A DNA stretch of 6,515 bases from an uncultured Verrucomicrobiota bacterium (lineage in GTDB: Bacteria; Verrucomicrobiota; Verrucomicrobiia; Chthoniobacterales; SZAS-18). Shown here piece after piece: positions 1 to 4,614 of this stretch (its first letter is position 1; every line of letters starts with the position of its first letter). The stretch lies in NCBI GenBank assembly GCA_937871685.1, contig CALMOL010000197.1, positions 1 through 6,515 of the forward strand, read 5' to 3'. Under the pieces are notes generated by a model, which worked only from the letters and a program-made list of their open reading frames with translations, was not told where the DNA came from and did not search any database. The position numbers and the translations under genes were made by a program.

Positions 1-121
1 GGTGGGCGGGGCATGAGGACGGAAAGTTTCGGGGCAATCGGCCGGACGGCAAGCCGTAGGCGGCCGGATAGGGCGGCCACCTTTGCCGCAAGGGGTTCCA
101 TTCGTAGCGTGGCGACCCTTG

Positions 122-1096
122 ATGCCCCGCGATCCTACACTCGACGCCGCGCCGCCCTCGCGGGGACGCACGGTGTTGTTTCTCACCGTCGGCGTGATGG
201 CGATGTCGTCGGCCTCCACCTTCGTGCGACTGGCGCACGCCGCGGCGGGCGAGAATGGCTTCCTCCTCAACGTCTTGCTCGGCGGCGGCCGTCTCGCGCT
301 CGCGAGCTTGTTCCTGCTGCCGGCGTGGATTTCCCTGGCACGGCGATGGGCCGAGGTGCCGCGGGCCGCGATTGGCTGGGCGGTGCTCTCGGGCGTGGTG
401 GTGGCGCTGCACTTCGCGACTTGGTTCACCTCGCTCTCGCTGACAACCGTGGCGGCGAGCACCGTGCTCGTGACGCTCGGGCCGGTGTGGACCGCGATCA
501 TCGGCACGCGGATGGGGATCGAGCGCCTGAGCGGCCGGCAATGGCTGGGCATTGCGGTGTCGCTGGCCGGCGCGCTCGCCATTGGCCTGGGCGACACCTC
601 GGGCGTGCCGGATGCGGGCGATCCTGGCGCCGTCCCGACGGCAGCACGGCCTTCGCAGCCGTTGCTGGGTGACTTGCTGGCGCTCGCCGGTGGCATCCTG
701 GCGGCGGTGTATCGCCTGCTCGCGCGCGCGGCGCAGCGCGCCGGGCTCAGCACCGGCGAATACGCCGCGGTGGCCTACGGCGCGGGGGGCCTCACGCTGC
801 TGCCGTGGGCACTGCTCGGCAGCGCGGGCTTCGTGACGGGGCGGAGCGGAGCCTTCTGGATGTGGCTGGCGCTCCTGGCGATCGTTCCGCAACTCATCGG
901 GCACACCAGCGCGAACTGGGCCGTGCGCTGGTTCTCACCGACGCTCGTGTCGATGCTGATCCTCTTCGAGCCGGTGGTGTCGAGCATCATGGCTTGGCTG
1001 CTTTTCTCCGAGCGCATCGGCTGGGCCGTGTGGCTCGGCGGCGCGATGATTCTGGCCGGCGTGGCGCTGGCGGGGAAGAGAACCGAGAAGGGCTGA
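122..1096 (+). CDS. DMT-superfamily (EamA-type) membrane permease
   Basis: Predicted inner-membrane permease of the drug/metabolite transporter superfamily, 324 residues, the usual length for a two-EamA-repeat protein. About ten hydrophobic segments are visible, near residues 17-37, 46-68, 82-103, 109-128, 138-157, 180-200, 214-234, 243-262, 270-292 and 298-317. They split into two repeats (about 17-157 and 181-318) joined by a Gly/Pro/Ala/Asp-rich loop at 158-179. Each repeat ends in the family's typical pattern: LGPVWTAIIG...GIAVSLAGALAIGLG in the first, LFEPVVSSIMAWLLFSERI...GGAMILAGVALAG in the second. I chose the ATG at 122; an in-frame TTG at 83 would add 13 non-hydrophobic residues. 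Neither start has a convincing Shine-Dalgarno sequence. The substrate cannot be read from sequence; relatives export amino acids, metabolites or drugs. The gene stands alone and converges on the methyltransferase gene. Family assignment is firm, substrate unknown. Confidence 0.9.
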   Translation: MPRDPTLDAAPPSRGRTVLFLTVGVMAMSSASTFVRLAHAAAGENGFLLNVLLGGGRLALASLFLLPAWISLARRWAEVPRAAIGWAVLSGVVVALHFATWFTSLSLTTVAASTVLVTLGPVWTAIIGTRMGIERLSGRQWLGIAVSLAGALAIGLGDTSGVPDAGDPGAVPTAARPSQPLLGDLLALAGGILAAVYRLLARAAQRAGLSTGEYAAVAYGAGGLTLLPWALLGSAGFVTGRSGAFWMWLALLAIVPQLIGHTSANWAVRWFSPTLVSMLILFEPVVSSIMAWLLFSERIGWAVWLGGAMILAGVALAGKRTEKG

Positions 1097-1237
1097 GACG
1101 GACCGAGAGGATGAAAGATGGCAGGGTGACGCCGACCAGGATGCTCGCGAACGGCCAGTCCCAGCAGAGGTCGGCGCTTCGTTTTCCAAGCCGGGCGCCT
1201 GCCATCCTCCATCCTCTCGGCCCGGCCATCTTCTCGG
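1083..1237. repeat. Long interrupted inverted repeat between convergent genes
   Basis: The core arms are 1103-1125 and 1198-1220. Read on one strand, both are CCGAGAGGATG, then AAA in the left arm or GAG in the right, then GATGGCAGG: 21 of 23 positions match. A nested perfect 7-bp pair, GCCGACC (1131-1137) and GGTCGGC (1169-1175), lies inside. An outer 8-bp pair, CCGAGAAG (1083-1090) and CTTCTCGG (1230-1237), lies outside and reaches into the last codons of the permease gene. The whole forms a cruciform-capable unit of about 155 bases covering nearly the entire gap between two converging genes. It has no U-tract, so it is not a classic intrinsic terminator, although it could stop transcription from both sides. 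The GGATG/GATGG character resembles dispersed intergenic repeats I remember from Verrucomicrobiota, so a REP/MITE-like element is the favoured inference. Confidence 0.7.
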
Positions 1238-1244
1238 CTCGGGC

Positions 1245-2180
1245 TCAGCACCTCTCCGCCCACACGGCCTGGAGATACGGGTCGCCGGGGAAATCGGCGC
1301 CCATCGGCAGCGCGTCGAGGCGCCAGCCGCGGCCGAGCGCGCCGTGGATCATCCGGCGCAGGCCGCCGCGGTCGAGGCCGCGGTAGTTCGTCGAGCAGAG
1401 CAGAGCGCCGCCGGGACGAACCAGCTCGGCGGCCTGCGCGGCGAGGCGGTCGAAGTCGCGTCCGGCCTGGAAGGGCTTGCCGCCGCGCGGGCGGGAGAAG
1501 GTAGGAGGGTCGAGGATCACCAAGTCCCACGCGCGGCCCTGGCGCAGCAGGCGGCGCAGCCAGTCGAACACGTCGCCCGCGAGAAACTCGTGCGCGCCCG
1601 GATCGATGCCGTTGCGGGCAAAGTTGTCGCGTGCCCAGTCGAGGTAGCGCCGCGAGAGGTCTGCCGTGGCCGTGCGCGCGCCGCCGAGCGCGGCGGCCAC
1701 CGAGAACGCGCCGGTGTAGGCGAAGCAGTTCAGCACCTCCGCCCCCGGCCGCGCGGCGCACCAGTCGCGGACGCGGCGGCGGTTGTCGCGCTGGTCGAGG
1801 AACACGCCCTGCGAGTAGCCGGCCGCGAAGTCGATGCCGAGGCGCAAGCCGTTCTCCACGGCCTCGAAGGGCGCGGTGATCTCCTCGCCGGCGACGTGGA
1901 CGGGCGCCGGCTGCTCGCGCACGTCGAGCCGCTTCCAATAGAGCGAGCGCGCGGGCGTCGGCGCTTGCGCCATCGCCTCTCGCAGCCACGCGGGCGGACC
2001 CGTCGGGCCGCGACCGTCGGTCAGCGCGAGCCAGCGGCCGGAGTAATCCTCGACGAAGAGGCCGCGAAACTCGGGGCCGTCGCCCGCGCCGTCGAGCAAG
2101 CGCAGCGCATCCGTGGGGCCGTGGACGCCACGGCGCAGCGGCTCGCGGCGCGCGGCGGCGACAAGGAAGGCGGTAATCAT
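1245..2180 (-). CDS. Class I SAM-dependent RNA methyltransferase (RlmI/RlmK-like, COG1092 type)
   Basis: Predicted cytoplasmic methyltransferase of 311 residues that uses S-adenosylmethionine, probably acting on 23S rRNA. Visible motifs are GYSQGVFLDQRDNRR (about 121-135), the family signature before the fold; VLNCFAYTGAFSVAAA (about 149-163), the SAM-binding motif I; ADLS (173-176); GDVFDWL (202-208); LDPPTFSR (223-230), catalytic motif IV; and LLCSTNYRG (260-268). The N-terminal 60 residues include a DALRLLDGAGDG...GLFVEDYSG linker but no PUA or THUMP RNA-binding domain. In E. coli RlmI (m5C1962) motif VI carries Ser-Cys-Ser; here C262 sits two positions early and the motif reads STNYRG, closer to RlmK (m7G2069), so the modified base is uncertain. 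An upstream ATG at 2234 would add 18 residues. I prefer 2180 because the third-position GC of those 18 codons drops visibly and the longer form nearly abuts the divergent gene's start. Neither start has a clear ribosome site. Confidence 0.88.
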   Translation of the reverse strand: MITAFLVAAARREPLRRGVHGPTDALRLLDGAGDGPEFRGLFVEDYSGRWLALTDGRGPTGPPAWLREAMAQAPTPARSLYWKRLDVREQPAPVHVAGEEITAPFEAVENGLRLGIDFAAGYSQGVFLDQRDNRRRVRDWCAARPGAEVLNCFAYTGAFSVAAALGGARTATADLSRRYLDWARDNFARNGIDPGAHEFLAGDVFDWLRRLLRQGRAWDLVILDPPTFSRPRGGKPFQAGRDFDRLAAQAAELVRPGGALLCSTNYRGLDRGGLRRMIHGALGRGWRLDALPMGADFPGDPYLQAVWAERC

Positions 2181-2216
2181 GCGTGAGTCAGCGAGCCAGC
2201 CGGCGTTGACTTGCTC

Positions 2217-2225
2217 GGAGGAAGG
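2217..2225 (+). promoter_or_regulatory. Strong Shine-Dalgarno sequence GGAGGAAGG
   Basis: This purine run is the only strong Shine-Dalgarno match at any start in the window. It lies 14 bases before the ATG at 2240 that opens the 77-residue gene, longer than the usual spacing. It lies an ideal 7 bases before another ATG at 2233, which opens a different frame of only six codons (Met-Leu-Tyr-Val-Glu-Pro, stop at 2251-2253). Either the ribosome tolerates the longer spacing or a mini-ORF overlaps the true start. It also argues that 2217-2239 is untranslated leader of the rightward gene rather than coding sequence of the leftward methyltransferase. Confidence 0.5.
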
Positions 2226-2239
2226 CGAAACCATGCTCT

Positions 2240-2473
2240 ATGTCGAACCTTGATGAAATCCGCCAGCGATTGCGCGGGGCTTTCCGACCCTTCACCCTGC
2301 ACTTGAGCGACGGACGGAAGTTCCATGTGCCTCATCAGGATTTCATTGCCGTTGGCCAGCGGGTGGTCATCTACGTGGACGAGCGCGACTTGAGCAACGT
2401 GATCGACGCGCTGCACATCGTCTCGCTTGAGGAGGACCAGTCCGAGCCGACGCGTGGCGTCACGACGGCCTGA
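2240..2473 (+). CDS. Small conserved-looking protein of unknown function, 77 aa
   Basis: A 77-residue soluble protein with no signal peptide or membrane segment. It opens with a short helix (LDEIRQRLR, residues 4-12). A beta-rich core follows: FTLHLSDGRKFHVP (18-31), DFIAVGQRVVIYVD (35-48) and a final strand DALHIVSLEED (56-66), then a polar tail. This looks like a single small beta barrel or sheet domain. From memory, short proteins of the pattern 'DEIR...PFRPF.LHL.DGR...V.HPDF.AV' are common in Verrucomicrobiota and Planctomycetota genomes without assigned function; I have not searched. A strong Shine-Dalgarno (2217-2225) lies upstream. It reads in the same direction as the phosphohexomutase, whose ATG is 34 bases after this stop, so co-transcription is plausible. 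Third-position GC is somewhat lower than in its neighbours. I assign no function. Confidence 0.72.
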   Translation: MSNLDEIRQRLRGAFRPFTLHLSDGRKFHVPHQDFIAVGQRVVIYVDERDLSNVIDALHIVSLEEDQSEPTRGVTTA

Positions 2474-2507
2474 TCCGACCGTCTTTTCCGGCATTCCCCC
2501 TCTCCCC

Positions 2508-4469
2508 ATGCCTGACACCTTTGCCGAGTCGCTGCGCGCCGCCGTCAAGGACGGGCGCCTCCTTGAGTCCTCCGCCCGTCACGTCGCCCGCCTCCTCGGC
2601 TCGGCGCGCGACCCCGTGGCGCTCGCCAGCGTGCGCGAGTTGATCGACACCGGCAATTGGACCGAGCTCAACGACCGCTTCTTCACCACGCTCGCCTTCG
2701 GCACCGGTGGCCTGCGCGGGCGCACCATCGGCAAGACGGTCACGAGGGCCGAGCAGGGCGCGGGCGGGCCAGGCGGCCGGCCGGAGTTTCCCTGCGTGGG
2801 GACGAACGCGATGAACTACGAGAACGTCGCGCGCGCCACCCGCGGCCTCGCCGCCTACCTGCGCCGTCACTTCGAGAAGGAAGGGCGAGCCGGGCGGCCG
2901 AAGCTCGTCATCGCGAACGACACGCGGCATTTCTCCACCGAGTTCCGCGACCTCGCGGCGCGCACGGCGGCCGAGGGCGGGGTGGACGTGCTGGTCTTCG
3001 ACGGGCCGCGCTCCACGCCGGAGCTTTCCTTCGCCGTGCGGCACACCCTTGCCACCTCCGGCATCGTGCTCACGGCCTCGCACAACCCGCCGCACGACAA
3101 CGGCTACAAGGTGTATTGGGAGGACGGCGCGCAGATCGTCGAGCCGCATGCCTCCGGCATCATTGCGGAGGTGAACGCGGCCAGCGACGCGGAGGCCACG
3201 CTTCCCGATGACCAGCGCGGCACGGTGTCCACGCTCGGCCCGGAAGTGGACGAGGCTTACCTCGCGCGCCTCCAGACGCTGGTGCTCGATCCGGCGATGT
3301 TTGCCGCGCAGCGCGAGTCGCTGAAGATCGTGTTCACGCCCATCCACGGAACGGGCGGCGTGAGCACGCTGCCGGCCTTCGAGCGCCTCGGCGTGCCCTG
3401 CCTCGTGGTCGCGGAGCAGGCGGAATTCGACGGCCGCTTCCCCACGGTGAAGTCGCCCAATCCCGAGAACGCCGAGGCCCTCGCGATGGGCACGCGGCTC
3501 GCGGAAAAGGAGGGCGCCGACGCCGTGATCGCAACCGATCCGGACGCCGACCGCCTCGGCGCGGCCGTGCGCGGGCCGGACGGCCGCATGCAGCTTCTCA
3601 CCGGCAACCAGATCGCCGCGCTCATCGCGCACCACCGCGTCGAGACGCTCTGGGCGCAGGGCGTGCTCACCCCGGAGAATATCGGACGCGCCGCAGTGGT
3701 GAAGACCTTCGTCACCACCGACCTGCTGAGCGCCATCGCCGCCCGCCGCGGCGTGCGCTGCGTGGACACGCTCACCGGCTTCAAATACATCGGGCAGAAG
3801 ATGGGCCGCTACGAGGCCGCGCTGCCCGATGTCGCCCGCTCCGTGTATCGCTCGCTCACCGAGGCGCAAACGCGCGCCGAGCGGCTCCAGCACTCGACCT
3901 ACTGCGTGTTCGGCGGCGAGGAGTCCTACGGCTACTCGGGCGCCGACTTCGCGCGCGACAAGGACGCCAACGGCTCCGCGGTGATGTTCGCCGAGATGTG
4001 CGCCGCCGCGAAGGCGAGCGGCCAGACCGTGGCCGAGCGACTGGACGCGATCTTCGCCGAATACGGCTGCTTCGCCGAGCAAAACGGCGCGATCCAGATG
4101 GAGGGCGCCGAGGGCGCCACGCGCATCCAAAAGCTCCTCGCCTCCTACGCTGACAATCCTCCGCGTGACCTTGACGGCGACGCCGTGCGCGCCACGAAGG
4201 ACTTCGACCGCGAGGAGTTCCACGACGTGGAGGGCGAGAAAATCCCGCGCGAAAAGATGCTGATCTTTGAGCTAGAAAGCGGCGGCAAAGTGGCCGTGCG
4301 CGGCTCGGGGACGGAGCCAAAGATCAAGTATTACCTCTTCGTCCGCCGCAATCCGCCGGCCGGCGGCAAATTCGGCGCGGAGGAGTTGACCAACGTGAAG
4401 CGCGAGATCGCCGACCGCCTCGAAAAGCTCTGGGCTTGGCTCCAGGCTGACGCGCAGCGGCGCGTTTGA
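2508..4469 (+). CDS. Phospho-sugar mutase (phosphoglucomutase/phosphomannomutase family)
   Basis: Cytoplasmic alpha-D-phosphohexomutase of 653 residues that moves phosphate between C6 and C1 of a hexose, most likely glucose, linking glycolysis to glycogen and nucleotide-sugar synthesis. All family signatures are intact: GTGGLRG (65-71); the phosphoserine loop TASHNPPHDNGYK with catalytic Ser191 (189-201); FTPIHGTGG (276-284); the Mg-binding loop DPDADR with Asp344, 346 and 348; TGFKYIG (423-429); the sugar-selecting loop GGEESYGY (469-476); and the C-terminal phosphate loop RGSGTEP (598-604). The form resembles the PGM2/PgcA-like branch but is longer than the roughly 580 residues usual there. 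Part of the excess is a Gly-rich insert near residues 82-98 and a segment between about 440 and 465. Gluco- versus mannomutase preference is not certain. The in-frame ATG at 2427 would overlap the small upstream gene with an Arg-rich, atypical leader, so 2508 is preferred; it has no Shine-Dalgarno. Confidence 0.95.
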   Translation: MPDTFAESLRAAVKDGRLLESSARHVARLLGSARDPVALASVRELIDTGNWTELNDRFFTTLAFGTGGLRGRTIGKTVTRAEQGAGGPGGRPEFPCVGTNAMNYENVARATRGLAAYLRRHFEKEGRAGRPKLVIANDTRHFSTEFRDLAARTAAEGGVDVLVFDGPRSTPELSFAVRHTLATSGIVLTASHNPPHDNGYKVYWEDGAQIVEPHASGIIAEVNAASDAEATLPDDQRGTVSTLGPEVDEAYLARLQTLVLDPAMFAAQRESLKIVFTPIHGTGGVSTLPAFERLGVPCLVVAEQAEFDGRFPTVKSPNPENAEALAMGTRLAEKEGADAVIATDPDADRLGAAVRGPDGRMQLLTGNQIAALIAHHRVETLWAQGVLTPENIGRAAVVKTFVTTDLLSAIAARRGVRCVDTLTGFKYIGQKMGRYEAALPDVARSVYRSLTEAQTRAERLQHSTYCVFGGEESYGYSGADFARDKDANGSAVMFAEMCAAAKASGQTVAERLDAIFAEYGCFAEQNGAIQMEGAEGATRIQKLLASYADNPPRDLDGDAVRATKDFDREEFHDVEGEKIPREKMLIFELESGGKVAVRGSGTEPKIKYYLFVRRNPPAGGKFGAEELTNVKREIADRLEKLWAWLQADAQRRV

Positions 4470-4479
4470 TACAAACGCG
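4461..4479 (+). terminator. Stop-codon-spanning hairpin, possible terminator
   Basis: Perfect 8-bp arms CGCGTTTG (4461-4468) and CAAACGCG (4472-4479) enclose a three-base ATA loop. The mutase stop codon TGA (4467-4469) lies across the end of the left arm and the loop. There is no following T-run (AACGATGCGG comes next), so this is not a canonical intrinsic terminator. A role in 3'-end protection or U-less termination is inference. Confidence 0.4.
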
Positions 4480-4503
4480 AACGATGCGGCAAGGTCGGCC
4501 GTT

Positions 4504-4553
4504 GGTTGTAGACGCGGCACGTCCGCTGCGTGGACAGAGCCGACTCTACAGCC
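4504..4553. repeat. TGTAGA...TCTACA imperfect palindrome (REP-like)
   Basis: The terminal arms GGTTGTAGA (4504-4512) and TCTACAGCC (4545-4553) pair with a single T:G wobble. Inside, CGGC (4515-4518) faces GCCG (4539-4542) and GTCC (4521-4524) faces GGAC (4532-4535), closing on a loop GCTGCGT. The unit lies wholly between genes, and GGTCGG occurs on both sides (4493-4498 and 4555-4560). I remember very similar 'TTGTAGAgTCGGCtct...GCGGCACGTCC...TCTACAA' units scattered between genes in Verrucomicrobiota; that is recollection, not a search. No coding sequence or promoter is evident in the rest of 4470-4614. Confidence 0.6.
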
Positions 4554-4614
4554 TGGTCGGTTGCACCTCGCTTTCCCTGCTCCTACGCTCGGCGCGCCCG
4601 CTCTCCCTTCTGCC

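Noticed and set aside
46..57. ACGGC-AA-GCCGT palindrome near the left edge
   Set aside because: Only five paired bases with a two-base loop, expected by chance in GC-rich DNA; no neighbouring gene end is visible to give it meaning.
13..672. A plus-strand open frame of 219 codons overlapping the permease
   Set aside because: The product is Arg-rich low-complexity sequence, whereas the overlapping frame gives a clean ten-helix membrane protein.
775..1989. A 404-codon minus-strand frame spanning the permease end and the methyltransferase
   Set aside because: It is out of frame with the methyltransferase motifs, Arg/Pro/Ala-rich, and crosses the intergenic inverted repeat.
2206..2211. TTGACT as a -35 box for the 77-residue gene
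   Set aside because: No plausible -10 hexamer occurs 16-18 bases downstream, so a lone hexamer match is not enough.
2460..4223. A 587-codon open frame on the minus strand opposite the phosphohexomutase
   Set aside because: The peptide is His/Arg/Gly/Ala-rich with no recognisable domain, and the plus strand holds every mutase motif. Long antisense frames are expected in DNA with such strong third-position GC.
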